In this document: positions 1-12,400 of the stretch, piece by piece
How positions within the stretch are numbered: position 1 is the stretch's first letter
Layout of the letters: the number at the start of each line of letters is the position of its first letter
Assembly (NCBI GenBank): GCA_009760855.2
Contig: WPIO01000006.1
Coordinates: 1,461,001-1,525,000 of the forward strand
DNA length: 64,000 nucleotides
From: Cristatella mucedo
Taxonomy: Eukaryota > Bryozoa > Phylactolaemata > Cristatellidae
Reading direction: 5' to 3'
Position numbers and translations under genes: made by a program
Notes under the pieces: generated by a model
Database searches by the model: none
What the model saw: only the letters and a program-made list of their open reading frames with translations
What the model was told of the DNA's origin: nothing

Positions 1-75
1 CGTCGGCGGCTGCATCTAGCCACCCCCTTCTTCCTGGCGGCTGCTGGTTCCTGCCATGGCGGTACCTGCTTGCAG

Positions 76-105
76 CAGCACCATGCCCACAGCATGAGAG
101 CAGAG
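76..105 (+). CDS. Possible penultimate exon of an unidentified upstream gene
   Basis: A short exon is proposed between an acceptor-like CTGCTTGCAG ending at 75 and a donor GAG|GTAGG at 105/106. It ends in phase 0, as needed to join the exon starting at 343, and would encode QHHAHSMRAE. The same frame is open back to position 1, so the true exon may start further upstream, even outside the window; the acceptor at 75 is only one reading. The join is an inference from phase and splice-site quality. The protein family is not recognised. Confidence 0.3.
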
Positions 106-120
106 GTAGGAGCTGCTATT

Positions 121-310
121 TGATAATAATAAATAATAATGATAATAAATATACAATAGTTGTATAATACTAGTAATAAGTTATAATAATATAAAGTAAT
201 AAGTTAATAATAAGTTATAAATATATGTAGTAAAATTATATACATACATACTATTAAATTAAATTACTGTTTTGTTTATTATTAAATTACATTAATAATA
301 GTATTAAATA
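121..310. repeat. AT-rich stretch (intron of the upstream gene)
   Basis: About 190 bp made almost entirely of ATAATA, TTAATAA and TATAAT runs. It separates the proposed donor at 105/106 from the acceptor at 341-342 and ends in the pyrimidine tract of that acceptor. No coding frame is visible. Confidence 0.7.
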
Positions 311-342
311 TTACGAACTGTACCTCTTTACCTGTTTTGCAG

Positions 343-564
343 GAATGGGGTGCTTCGCAGCCGCACACCTTCCTGGGCGCCTATCGCCTTGGGCATGACA
401 TGGCGTGGATGCCGCTGGAATCAGCAGCCGAAAAGGAGCAGGACCAGAAAATCGTCGAACAGATCCTGTCGGCATCAGGCAGTGCCTTCCTGCGGTCACC
501 CATGCTAGCGATTGGCTCGCAAGAGCAGCAGCAGCAGCAGAGGAGCGACGGAGGAGCTTCCTGA
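343..564 (+). CDS. Terminal exon of an unidentified upstream gene
   Basis: A strong acceptor (pyrimidine-rich run then TTTTGCAG, AG at 341-342) is followed by a phase-0 frame of 73 codons ending in TGA at 562-564. The peptide begins EWGASQPHTFLGAYRLGHD and contains a charged, helix-like middle (EKEQDQKIVEQIL). It ends in a run of five glutamines encoded by CAG repeats and a Ser/Gly-rich tail. Composition is protein-like and unlike the low-complexity frames nearby. The 190 bp before it are extremely AT-rich, as expected of an intron. I do not recognise the protein and give no function. It ends about 440 bp before the SUMF start codon, so the two + strand genes are close head-to-tail neighbours. 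No AATAAA polyadenylation signal is obvious just downstream. Confidence 0.45.
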   Translation, partial: EWGASQPHTFLGAYRLGHDMAWMPLESAAEKEQDQKIVEQILSASGSAFLRSPMLAIGSQEQQQQQRSDGGAS

Positions 565-1001
565 GGACGGCGGAGGCAGCTGAGCGCAAGCAGCCACAAA
601 GCAGCCGCGTGCCGGCTAATATCGGCTGCTCGTGAGCTACCCTCTTCCGATCGAACGGTCCGGTCTTGTCGACCGTGCAGGGCCGCTGCTGACGCTCGTT
701 GACGCCAGCTCTGTGAGTCGAGTGCTCTGCAAAGCACCGTCATCGGCAAGCTGCCACATGCATTCTTGCTTAGCAGAGCGAGCCGGGTGCCGACCTTCGA
801 CGGGTATATATTTTAATAAGCGACCAGCTGTGCTACTTGACGCCGGGTGGCAGCGCTGATTGCTTAAAGCCAGTGGGCCTTGCCGCTGACACCCTGCTTC
901 ACCTTTGTGACGAACGGGACAGCCGCCGTGCGGCTGCTCGAGGACGCATTAGCCGGCATCCGGCTAGCGCCTGTGCCTGCCTGGCTGAGCTCTGTCCGAG
1001 G
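565..1001. other. Intergenic space and SUMF 5' region
   Basis: This is the short gap between the stop codon of the upstream gene and the SUMF initiation codon. It is moderately GC-rich and without repeats. It should hold both the 3' end of the first gene and the promoter and 5' UTR of the second. Frames open here are short and overlap on both strands; none is convincing. Confidence 0.5.
805..816 (+). promoter_or_regulatory. TATA-like element upstream of SUMF exon 1
   Basis: TATATATTTTAA lies in otherwise GC-balanced DNA about 190 bp before the start codon at 1002. If used as a TATA box it would place transcription start near 835-840 and give a 5' UTR of about 160 nt. This is a sequence match only. 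Confidence 0.25.
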
Positions 1002-1116
1002 ATGGCTGCGGGACGCTTTTGCTTTGGTCGTCGGTCGTTTTTGCTGCAGCTGCTGCTGCTTCTGTCATTGTGCGCCGTGCCGCACTCGGCCACCTCTGCC
1101 AGCAGCAGCAGTAACG
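1002..1116 (+). CDS. SUMF2: SUMF2-like sulfatase-modifying factor, exon 1 (signal peptide)
   Basis: The 38 codons start MAAGRFCFGRRSF and run into a leucine-rich core LLQLLLLLSLCAV, followed by a small-residue region. This is a classical cleavable signal peptide, fitting a family whose members work in the ER lumen. The exon ends in phase 1 at AAC G|GTGAG. The next exon supplies two bases to complete Gly39, creating an N-G-S glycosylation sequon across the junction. The whole model (six exons, 751 nt) keeps phase at every junction. SUMF1 (FGE) converts a sulfatase cysteine to formylglycine; SUMF2 is its inactive paralogue that binds SUMF1. SUMF2-like is preferred here because of motifs in later exons. 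The start codon was chosen because it begins the hydrophobic leader. Confidence 0.75.
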
Positions 1117-1390
1117 GTGAGAAGCTGTAGTCGCGTTCTTGTCTGTCAGCTGGCAATCGTCTCCGAATACAACCAGATTGTGAGCGACTCGGCTTACTTT
1201 GGCCTCGTACAGAAGCTCCAGCATGGCTTTGGGCTGTTTGTGTACTTTTGTTTTGTTTGAGATGGCATGTGACGCATGCAGTTAGTTGGAGCCTGCTCCA
1301 CTGTCACGTAGTGTGCCTCTCGATGTTCTTAGCTCGTGTGTGTACGTGCGCGTGTACTTGCAAGCTGTGTGTCTGCATGTGTGTGTGTAT

Positions 1391-1440
<50 letters not shown>

Positions 1441-2925
1441 CTGAATGTGTGTGTGTGAGTGTGTGTGCATGTGCTTGAGTGTGTGAGTTCCCAGCCTATT
1501 GTAGCTGCTGAGGAAGGCCTTGGCTTCTGTATTGCACTGGGACAAGTGGTTGCTGTGTTGGCTGTGGTCCGGTTGGTCTTCCTGGACAAAGCGTTCATAG
1601 TTGTGACCATGCTGTGTGACCATTCCCACTTGCCGTCTATGCATGAAGGGGCCGCACTGTGGTCTTCATGGCATTTTTACTTTGTTTTTGCTTTATTGCC
1701 ACCGACTAAAAACGAGGTTGCTTCTCGGACAGCTCTTGCTCCGACGGCATGTAGCATGCCCCTGTTGACCAGGTCGTCAGGCCAGAGCTGCAGGGGGCAG
1801 GCAACATTCGACTGCTCCCCACTGCCAGGTCCTCCCCTGCGCCTCCCCTGTGGCCTCTCTGCTGATGCACAGGCAGCCTCTACCCTGCAGCTTACTAGCC
1901 CTTCTAGAGCCTCGTAAGGTATCCGCCTGCACGGCTCGGCTCGGATTTTCAAAATGATCCATACCCACTCTGAATCTAGCCTCCTTATGCTTGCATCGTG
2001 GCTCCTAATAATAAAAACATTATCTGTACTATTATTAATAAATATGTATGTACATACACCCTCAGAAAACTTAAACTCTTAATTGGCACTTTAAATTCAT
2101 TGTAAAAGACAGCAACTTGCCGATCGCTAAATGGACAAGCCATCTTGCAACTGAAAACCTGATGCCTAATTTTGTGCCTCAGCTATGGCATATGGCCTCT
2201 GCGAGTGGTTGGAAGTATGTGGAGGGGGAGAGCGGCTCGGTTGCCCTTGGGAGCTGCAATAGATAGTCGTTCGTAGATAAGATAGCTAGATAAATAGTTT
2301 GCAGATAGATAGTTGTCCTGGGTTACAAGCATTCTGAGTCGTTAGTCGCTGGTACTTTTTGCTCTGCATCCGGTCGCGATTAGGCCTTTCAGATGCCCTT
2401 GATCTGCCTGTGGATTGCTCCACATCATCAGCCAGCCGTTGCCCATTTTTGCCTTCGGCCGTGCTTTGCTATTCCGACCGTGGGGCAGTTGCGATAGACG
2501 TGTATCATTTGGCATTCTAATATACCTGCTATAAATAATGTATAGCTAAAGTTTACCCGTGAAGCCCTACTGCACATAATGCCGAGAAACGCATACCGAG
2601 GAAGGAACTGGAACTGCAGATTACTTGTGGTGAAGAAATATCGTGTACAACTGTAGCATAAACTTGGCTTTTTTTAATGCTATGCGCTACTTTGACGCAG
2701 CAGTGCTGACACCTGCCCGACGGCCTCGCCGGGCAGACCCCTCTAGCTGAACCCGCAGCTGCTAGTTCTGCCGGCAGCCGACCTGGGCTGGCCCGAAGCA
2801 CCGTCTGCTCTGCTCGTGATGCTTGCACCTACCGAGACTCCGAAAGCTAGGTGGCTGGCTGGTCGCAGTCAGCCAGAGTTAGCTTCACGACTTTGAATGC
2901 CGTATTTCCCGGGTTTCGGTTGCAG
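1117..2925 (+). other. SUMF intron 1
   Basis: This 1.8-kb intron has consensus GTGAG and TTGCAG ends. Its only clear feature is the GT microsatellite at 1366-1488. Between 1490 and 2925 I see short accidental frames and a small AT-rich patch near 2005-2060; nothing recognisable. Confidence 0.7.
1366..1488 (+). repeat. (GT)n microsatellite
   Basis: TGTGTG runs with a pure core at about 1396-1440 and interrupted flanks (TGTGAG, TGCATG, TGAATG). The open frames across it on both strands are translations of the repeat (Cys/Val or His/Thr). Confidence 0.95.
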
Positions 2926-3091
2926 GCAGTTATGATATCGACCTGGATGCAATGATCGAGCTGAAAGGCGGTCTGTTTACTGCTGGAATCAATGACCCTT
3001 CGAGCAGCAGATGTGGCGAGTACCCTCCAAGGTTGTTCAAAGTGAAGCCTTTCCTTATCGACAAGTATCCGACGACGAATGCCCAATTCTG
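2926..3091 (+). CDS. SUMF2: SUMF2-like sulfatase-modifying factor, exon 2 (start of FGE domain)
   Basis: The exon follows a good acceptor (GGTTTCGGTTGCAG, AG at 2924-2925) and covers residues 39-94. It contains the hallmark opening of the FGE-sulfatase domain: MIELKGGLFTAGINDP, then GEYPPRLFKVKPFLIDKYP, then TTNAQF. These match the family pattern of G-G-x-F-x-x-G, D-G-E-x-P, and V-T-N-x-x-F. The stretch KPFLIDKYP..N resembles SUMF2 (KPFAIDIFPVTN) more than SUMF1 (DAFYMDAYEVSN). The donor at TTCTG|GTGTGC leaves phase 2, completed by the G that begins exon 3. A (CT)n array of about 460 bp begins only 40 bp into the following intron. Confidence 0.85.
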
Positions 3092-3131
3092 GTGTGCCAC
3101 TGCTCGTCGTGCTGCCATCGGTGCACTCACC

Positions 3132-3592
<461 letters not shown>

Positions 3593-4599
3593 CTTGTTTC
3601 TCTTGTGTGTGTGTGCGCGCGCGCAGGCACGTGTGAGCATGTGACTGACTGCTGGCCACCATTACTAACCGATTTCACCTCTCGTGCAGCAGGTCACCGT
3701 TGGGTCATTGGCCGGCGGGCCTCTTCATGAAGCTGCCCTTGACCGGGTGTGGGTGAGATTGTGAGCAATCTGTTTACCTTAGCTAGGATGCTGTCAATTT
3801 CTCCCAGCCACCGACCCCCTCAGTTTCGCCAGGGTCTTACCTAGTCATTGGATGTCCAGAGTCCACCCCCATGGGCTGTGCTTCCTCTAGGAATCTGTCC
3901 AGCCCTGGAGACTTAAGGGTTGACAGCACCAGCTAGGCCGCAGCTGGGATAAATAGTCTTATCGAAACTAGAGACAACTGGCCATTGCACAATCCGTTCG
4001 TCCAAAATAGAGGAGCAGCTAGGATCCCGACTGCTTACCGGTAGGAAATCCAGCCATGTACGAGCTGGACCGAAGGTTGCAAGTCTGTGGAAGGTGGTGT
4101 GACTCGGCATGGCAAGCCTGCCGATGCTGGCCACCAAACAGTTGGATGTCAATTGTCGTGTGTAATTGAAGCAAGCCAGGCTGCTGACCACAAATTCCCA
4201 ATCGGCTGGTCCAAGGAAACTTCAGATGGCTGATTGCCCTGCCCCTGGTAGCCAAGTAACAAACTTGGTGCTTGGTTGGACCTGTTCGGTTCAGAGGGCC
4301 CGAAGGTACCTGATCCTTATCTTTGGACTGAATGCATCAGCTGTTATTGCTGGTGTTTCCTCATCGTGTAACCACTTGGATTAGTTTCTCATAATTGGCA
4401 CTACAAACCGGGTCAAATCAAGATTACCAATGCCTACTGCTCTGGCAATTCAAGGGAGCGAAACATTCTTTCAGAACAGTGCTGCTTTCGTTCCGTTCCG
4501 GTGATAGTGGTAGACACATGCCTCCCACATATCTCACAGCTGAGCATGCTTCTGCAGCTAGTGTGCGGGCAACGAATGTGCATCATAGAAGTACCTACT

Positions 4600-5247
4600 G
4601 ACGTTAGACCATCCGTTCTGGATTCCTAGTGTTAGCATAGCCTGCTATCGTCTCCTGTTATCACTAAATTCTGCACATCTGACCACATTCGGGTAGCATT
4701 CAGTCTGCAGTGTGTGCCTTACCTCGCATCCAAAATCGGTTGTGAATCACAAAAACCTTAAGACTCTCTACATTGATGCTGTCTGCACGAAAATCTCGAA
4801 GTCACCCCTGGTGCTCAATTCTCCTTCAGACCTTTCTTCACGAGTAGAATGCTACAACACGATACTAGCCGACGGTCTTGACGAGTACGCTCCACTGACT
4901 AAGCTCAATCCTCCACCCATGCCCAGATTAACCATAAAAAGCATGCAAGAGGTCAGGACTGATTGTCTATCGGGAGGCATACAAGGACTACTTTAGATCT
5001 TAACAATCAACCCTGGCTATGCCAAATATAGCTACTATAGAAACATAGTCAAATCACATATGTAAATCCAAAAATGCAGTTGTCGGCTATTTAATCATCT
5101 TATTAATTGCCCCCAGGTTAGCTCCTTACCTAGTGATGCTTGTAGTGATCTAGCAGAAGGCTTCTCTAGCTTCTTTGTCAGCAATATAGATTAGATCAGA
5201 GAGTCCAATCCTAAAGTCAGTGTCCCCATTAGACTTCTCTGTCTGTC

Positions 5248-5306
<59 letters not shown>

Positions 5307-5320
5307 AGCATCCACACAGG

Positions 5321-5379
<59 letters not shown>

Positions 5380-7090
5380 TTGCTGCACCTTGATGTCTGC
5401 ATTCAAGCCTGCCACGAATGATCTCGTCCTAAAGTTCATCTCCCAGTCAAAGAAGACTACTCGCCCACTATTCTCACTTTCCTACTTATTCAGTGCTTAG
5501 ATCTACTGCTGCCGTTTTTAACTAACATAATAAACATGTCCTTAGTCTCAGGTCTTGTCTCTGCACTTTTCGTAAAGGCTGTCGTTAGGCCACTGATTAA
5601 GATAGCAACACCAGATCAAGAAAAATTTACCAACTCAAGTCTCCCTACTTTCATTCCTAATAAGGATACTGGAACAAGTAGTAGCAGACTAGCTAAACTC
5701 ATACATTCAAACGTCTAATCCTGCAAGTAAGTTCTAGTGAGGTTTTAGAGCTAATCACTCCACAGAATCAGCATTGCTTCAGGTGTATGACGGCCTTCTC
5801 AGGAATCCAGATTTAGGTCGTCACTCCACTTGTTTGATTTTTCGGACGGGTTTGATGCTATTAATCAATAAGTTTTTCTAGAGTGCCTCCCATCTCACTG
5901 GGGCATCTCTGGCACTGTGCTGCAATGGCTTAGGTTCCATCTTAGTGGGAGACTCTAGAGTATTGATTTGAATGGACAAAGATCATTCCAAGGAACTACT
6001 TTAGTACAGGGTACCTCTGGGCTCTGTGCTTGGTTCGCTTCTTTTAATTTTTTACAATCTCCCTCTTGCCGATATGATCGCCAAGCACAATCAAGACTTT
6101 ATCTTCTATGCAGATGACACGCAGCTGTACCTATGCTCTGATCCCTCCCAGCCTTCAAGTACGCCAAACTCTCTTAACTTCCTTGCTGCATGTATTGATG
6201 ACATCCGCACATGGATGGCAGCAAACTTTCTCAAACGGAATGAGGATCAAAGCAAGTTTCCAGGTTTGGGCAAACCAAGTGTGACTCACAAATTAGTAAG
6301 CTTAACACTCTAAATCGGCTCTGTCAGAATATTTCGTTGAGCATCTGCACAAAATCTTGATGTCGTGCTCAAAAGTGACCCATAGTTGGAAGACTACATC
6401 AGCTCCACAGTCAAGTCAGCCTACTTTCAGCTACAAAGCATCCGAAAAAATCCTCACCTGCTTAGATAGGGATTCTAAATGCAAGTTGGTCAATGCATTT
6501 GTGGCATCCTGTCTCAACTTCTGTAACTCGCTGCTTACTGGTCTACCGGCATGTGCAATCAGGATCTTACAGTGGGTGCAAAACTCTGCAGCCAGGCTAG
6601 TCTGTCGTGAGTGTTGCAGTTGCTACATCACACTACATCTTGCTGACGTGCACTGAGTCCCAGTAGATCATGGTATCGACCTAATAGGTTGTGCAACTCA
6701 CGTTTAGGTTCCTTATTCGGTCAACTAGGCCAGGAAGCATAGCACACACTCTTCTCACCCAAATAATTTGGCTCTGCCTCGAAGCAACCTTAGATCATTT
6801 GGAAACCGTGCCTTTAGTTCACATCCTCCCAAAGCCTGGAACTCACCCCCTACTGATGTCACGACATCCCTTATCCCCCGACATCACCTGACTACATTTA
6901 AGAAAGGCTATACAAGCTCACATTCATCGTAGCATTTGATAGTTCCCGTGAATTGTCATGAGCATACTTGTGCACGCTGACACCGTGCATATTATTTGTA
7001 TACCAATTGACATGCTTCCTTTGCAGCTTATGCAAATTACCTCGAAGAGATTTAGTTCTCTTGTTGCTATATTTATGTCTTATTATTGTA
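4600..7090 (+). mobile_element. Decayed CR1/L2-like LINE (family 1)
   Basis: Fragments of a non-LTR retrotransposon ORF2 run left to right. They are an endonuclease C-terminal SDHIRV-type motif near 4675, the linker (LSSRVECYNTILADGLDEYAP, about 4830-4890), RT pieces (RANHSTESALLQVYDGLLRN, LGSVLGSLL), the catalytic FYADDTQLYL block (about 6103-6132), and the C-terminal [20 protein letters not shown] segment. The 3' end (TTGCAGC..., hairpin remnant, TTATTATTG) falls near 7020-7090. Many stops and frameshifts show it is dead. A (CT)n array lies inside it at 5236-5372. YADDTQ is typical of the Jockey/CR1/L2 clade; the exact clade was not tested. Confidence 0.8.
5236..5372 (+). repeat. (CT)n microsatellite inside the LINE
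   Basis: Two CT runs of about 65 and 50 bp are separated by a 20-bp non-repeat segment containing CAGTAGCATCC. A stretch ending in AGGACTTCTCTCT occurs before the second run, echoing AGACTTCTCTGTC before the first. This suggests local duplication of the start of the array. Confidence 0.9.
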
Positions 7091-8134
7091 AGTTGTCGTT
7101 CTAGCATGTACCCGAAAAAGTTTGTAGGTGCAGGATATTCCATATGAAAATTAAACACCATTGATATAAGCTTGTACCGAAATCACGGCTACTCGCTGCA
7201 TTAACTCGGTTTTGTGTTTAGGGTTTGGAGTTGCCTGCACCGAGTGTACTGCACCGAGTTTTCATTGACCTTCTTATGCCTTGGCAAAGGCCCTGTCCTA
7301 ATGACTCATTGACCTTCAGACCACAGCTGAGACCGGCTATCCCTGTCAGACTCTACTTTCTTACCATTTCCACTGAGAGATAATTTGTACAGCATTCTAA
7401 TATTTAATTATCTAATCAACCGATCAGAAGCCTGCTCATCACTATTTCATAATAATTCAGAGCAAAATTCAGTGTTCAATCTCAGTTATGAGAATACATA
7501 TTGTAGCTGTATGTGCAAGTTAGTAAATAATTTTCCCTCAAATTTCTTAAATGATACTCGTCAAAGCTGCACGATCGTAGTAGTAATATATTCAGACGCA
7601 ATCAACAGTGACCGACAGATTATTTATTGATTGCTCACATTCAAAATTAAAATAGGTCTGTTTTGTAGGCTTGCTGAAGATTTGTTTATCCTGCATCTGC
7701 ACGTGAACAAGCAGGCTGTTTCACCATGCTTATTTTAAGCTTAAACTTGATATGTCAATCTTATATGCATTAAGGTTTGATAGTTATCAAAGCCAATTAG
7801 TGGATAGTGTCTGTTAGGGTTGATGTTTAAAGTACCTCATCTCCTGGGATCATTGCTGCATTTACGCGGAGGATTTTCGTGTAGTGCATTTAGCTTCCGA
7901 AGTTAATTAACATAAAGTTTCAAACCAAGCACTTCTCATACTGGGCACCTATGATGAAGTATTCTCGGACAAGTTTTGGCTCTCATGTGCTTCCTATCAA
8001 ACACATGCTGAGGCGTGAGTAGGTCATAACCCTAGAGTTTTGCGTTAGCATTGCTTCTAAGTTTAGCTATCTAGCCGTGAACCTAAGCAAATCTCTATCT
8101 GTTTTGAAACTAAGCAAATCTCAATCTGTTTTAG

Positions 8135-8312
8135 GTACTTCACGATGCACAAACCCAGCTATAGGAGCTTAGCTGAGAGGCGTGGCTACAGCTATGTGTT
8201 TCTCCACAATGATTCACTTCAGACAATCCCAGCAGCTAGCATCCATCAGCAGGCTCCCGGCCTGCCTAATATGCCGTGGTGGGTGGCAGTGAAGGGGGCT
8301 CAGTGGAATCAG
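8135..8312 (+). CDS. SUMF2: SUMF2-like sulfatase-modifying factor, exon 3
   Basis: The acceptor is CTGTTTTAG (AG at 8133-8134) and the donor CAG|GTAGGT. The exon covers residues 94-153. It encodes YFTMHKPSYRSLAERRGYSY then VF, equivalent to the family segment F..F......Y.TEAE.FGWSFVF, although the usual TEAE is SLAE here. It ends PWWVAVKGAQWNQ, matching the conserved PWW.PV.GA.W.. motif that precedes the PEG segment of the next exon. An N-D-S glycosylation sequon lies in the middle. The incoming phase (one base) and outgoing phase (0) both agree with the neighbouring exons, which is strong evidence that these pieces are one gene. Confidence 0.85.
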
Positions 8313-8599
8313 GTAGGTAAACTTCTGCCTGTACGACAGGCGAGTGACAATTGCAGCCAGCATTGTGTCGTCAATGAAGTATGGCTCGGGCCTTAGGCGA
8401 GAGCAATGTCGATGCCGATGCAGTTGGTATCGACCAAACCACACGTTGAGGTCCTACGGAAACCGAAACATTTACGATAGAAAATTCATGAGAAGAGTGA
8501 CCTGGCAAAACAGAAATTAAAATTTCTTTCTACTAAGTTCTAGCCATTGCAACTAGTGATGCAAGGCAGCGATGACAAGTGTAAAATAGAAATCAAATA

Positions 8600-8765
8600 T
8601 TATTAATTTGAAGAGTACCTTAAGAGAACTTGACCTTTCTTCAGGTGCTTCACATCGTCCGCGGGACTAGAGTCCACGATCTCAGTCGTCAAATACATTT
8701 GCACCTCGTTCGTCAAAGGCAAGCACCTTAACCACTGGGCCAAACCAGTGTAGCACCGAGAAATA
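8600..8765 (-). mobile_element. SINE family B copy (tRNA-derived, LINE-like tail)
   Basis: In reverse orientation this reads as a tRNA-like head (A-box-like TTTGGCCCAGTGGTTAAGG, then a degenerate B box near 8670) followed by a tail. The tail matches the LINE family 1 3' end (AAGTTCTCTTAAGGTACTC, ATTAATAATATT). It is diverged from the 63.1-kb copy but has the same order of parts. Confidence 0.6.
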
Positions 8766-9257
8766 TAATGGAGTAAAAAATATGCAGTTTAAGGTCAAGG
8801 ATACAATGCACTATGTTTATCCATAGGGTTTATTTTGGAATTATTTGCCTTTGCCAACAATGTCAATAGAAATGCTGGTGCTTGCATAACAGTTAGTGTT
8901 ACGCTTCTCTGAAAAATTAATATGCTGATCATCGAAGGCTTGTATAGCCTTCCCTGATTCAGTATGACTCCAAAGGAATGTCAAATTTAACTTTGTACAA
9001 TGCGAATGCATAGCAGTTTCACGTGCATGATTCATTCGGTTAGGGAATTTTGTCAATGCACTAGGAATGGTACCTGCTTCCTGATTTTCTATGCTTTTAG
9101 ATAGGAAACTTATTTATACTCTACAAGCCATAATATCCAAACATCCACGATACACTTACATCGACCCACGTGAGGCCATCAAAAACAGCACGATAACAAT
9201 GACCCTGATAATGAGTCATCGCAGTTGCATAGGACCAGGAATGCCCATACCACTTCT

Positions 9258-9983
<726 letters not shown>

Positions 9984-12241
9984 TCCCAGTCTTCTCTCCT
10001 TACTCTTTCTTTTGTCTTGTCATGAGCTTCAAGTGCTACTCCTCCTCCTCCCCTAACCCTCATTTTGCTCCTTCTTCTACTCCTGCCCTACCAAGCCCTG
10101 CCCATGTGCTACCACTTTTGAAAAGAGGTGTGGTGTAGCGGAACAAAGTGAGATGCAGACATGTTGAGCTACAAGATACATCTGAGTGGATAAGCATCGT
10201 AAGAGAGTTAAAGATTATAGGAAATAAAATTGGTGTTCGGCTCTAAGAGAAGCAGCCATCTGGCTAAGCATTTCGTCCTAGCCTTTATGATACAATCGAC
10301 TCAGCTTATAAGAATATGGTCCGGCCTGGAAATAAGCATTCTTATATGTGATGAATTCCCATATGTAAATATGGAAATACTTCGGATTCCCATACGTGAC
10401 GTAGAGCTGCTATTCTTATAATCAGAGTATTCCTATAGCCTATGTTCTTATACCCTGAGTTAGCTGCATTATGTCACACATGTGTAGCGACTGCAAAGCA
10501 GAAAACAGTAGCACACTATGATAGAGATACGAGGTCGAACTTGATGTATTCGACTTCTGACACTTGATGTGTTCGACTCTGACTCCAAGCAGCCTGCAAT
10601 ATACACGAACTCATGAATATAAATTTATATTTATTTGTTTATTTATTTATTTATATATTGCTACTCTCTCTCTCTGAGTCGGTCAGATACAGCATCATGA
10701 ACTGAGGTTGAGCTCATTAAGTAGAGAACCGATTTTCAACTCATATCTCAGATTACGATAACCACTCAGGTGCTGTGCCCTATGATTGCTGTCAATCAAG
10801 GCCACAGCAACCGCAGTACTGATGAAGAGGTAGCTCTAGATTCCAGTGTGGCCTGGACTGACCGTGAAGTGTGCACGTATTTGCCTCATCCACTGTGCTG
10901 CCGATATAGGGGAAACTGCCACCGGGCAGAAACGGCAGCACAGTGGCCCGGGCAGTAATGGACTCCCAGTCAGCTGAGAGTGCCTATGATGATGCATCTC
11001 ATATATTGCCACATCCACCTGTCTTACCCAAATACTTTGGTAATGGCACGATCTCAGCTGGAAGCAAAAGTAGCCTGCACTGCACCAGGTTAAACAGGAC
11101 GTTTGCAATTTACACGCTGTCGACAATGATCAGGCATTGTTAATTAGACGTTGGAAGGGGGAGTCCAATTAATTCTATACAGCACTCCTTGCCTATTGGC
11201 TGCTCATTAGTACCAGTAGCTGCACAGCTCGTGTCGGTGAGGTCCGACTTTCTTTTTTGATCACCATTGCTGAGTGTCTAAATACAGTTCTAGAGCTCTC
11301 AAGTCAGTACTTTTATTGATGGAAGCCGTGTAGCATAGTCTGTGCACTCGTAATGCAAGTGATTCAACACATGAGGACTTCCAAACGTAATGCAAGTAAT
11401 TCAACACCTCAGGGCCTGCCAAATAGTAGTGATGTCTATTTTTGCATGCCGATTGATGAGCATGCACATGCTTAATTATGCATTAAAATGGGTGCATTCC
11501 AAAGAAGTTAGATCAAGACAGTTGTAGAGATCGAGGGCAGCCCTTGAATTGTAATGGCTGGGACCAGATACTATGTGATCTTCTATGGTGAAGCATTTTT
11601 ATGAAGCCTGATTCAAAAGGTGGCCAGTCAGTTGTACTCTGGGCTTTGAAGTAAGTGGTATGCTATTGATGGAGCTGAACAGATGTGACCCGGTTGTGGC
11701 TGTCCAATAGACTGCACTGAGTTAACGACTTGGATGTGTTGTATTAAGCTGGGAGCACTTTTGATTGCTCCAGCCGCTCTGCTGCCCTTGGCATTCGTAC
11801 GTACGTGTATCGGTGCAGCAAGCAACGCCTTGTTAGCCATGTTTCGAGGCGCCAGCTTCACCTGTACAGTGCCACACATCTGCAGAGGCTGGCAGCAGGC
11901 TCTGTGTTAGTGGCAAGGAGCCTGATTGCAGAAGCCCACTCAGCTCGCTCATTAAAGTTGCAAGGTGCCAGATCATGTTGATGAAATTGACATAGGCCAA
12001 GAGCGACCTGCAACCGGATTTGCCTTCCGACGCTGCAGCCGCACTTTATCGTTCATAGGCCCCAGTGGGATCGCTTGCATTGCTGCAGCACTATCTTTTA
12101 TCGTCTGCAGCTGACAGGATCACAATGATTCCGCTGCTCCCTTCATCCTTTGGAGCAAGCTCACAGTACAGACGAAACATCGCCCTGTACGAGTCCTCCG
12201 TCTCTCTTGGTCGATTGAGAAAGTCAAAATTTGCAACTGGC

Positions 12242-12400
12242 CAGTAGGTCAGCTGATTCAGCAGGCTCATTTATATTTAGCAGCCGACTAGGACGTCCTC
12301 TATCGCTCCCCCCCCCCCGGCTTGTGCAGTGGACAATAATGAATTGCCTTCGGTAGCAGGCTTCGTGGTCCCCACGATCTAGGTCGTGCAATGTGAGCCC
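12242..12400 (-). mobile_element. SINE family A copy, degraded
   Basis: The TCAGCTGATTCAGCAGGCTCATTT end and the CTTGTGCAGTGG..AATGAA core match, in reverse, the SINE A copies at 35.7 and 36.4 kb. It has acquired a run of ten C (12309-12318), and the B box region is degenerate. Confidence 0.5.
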
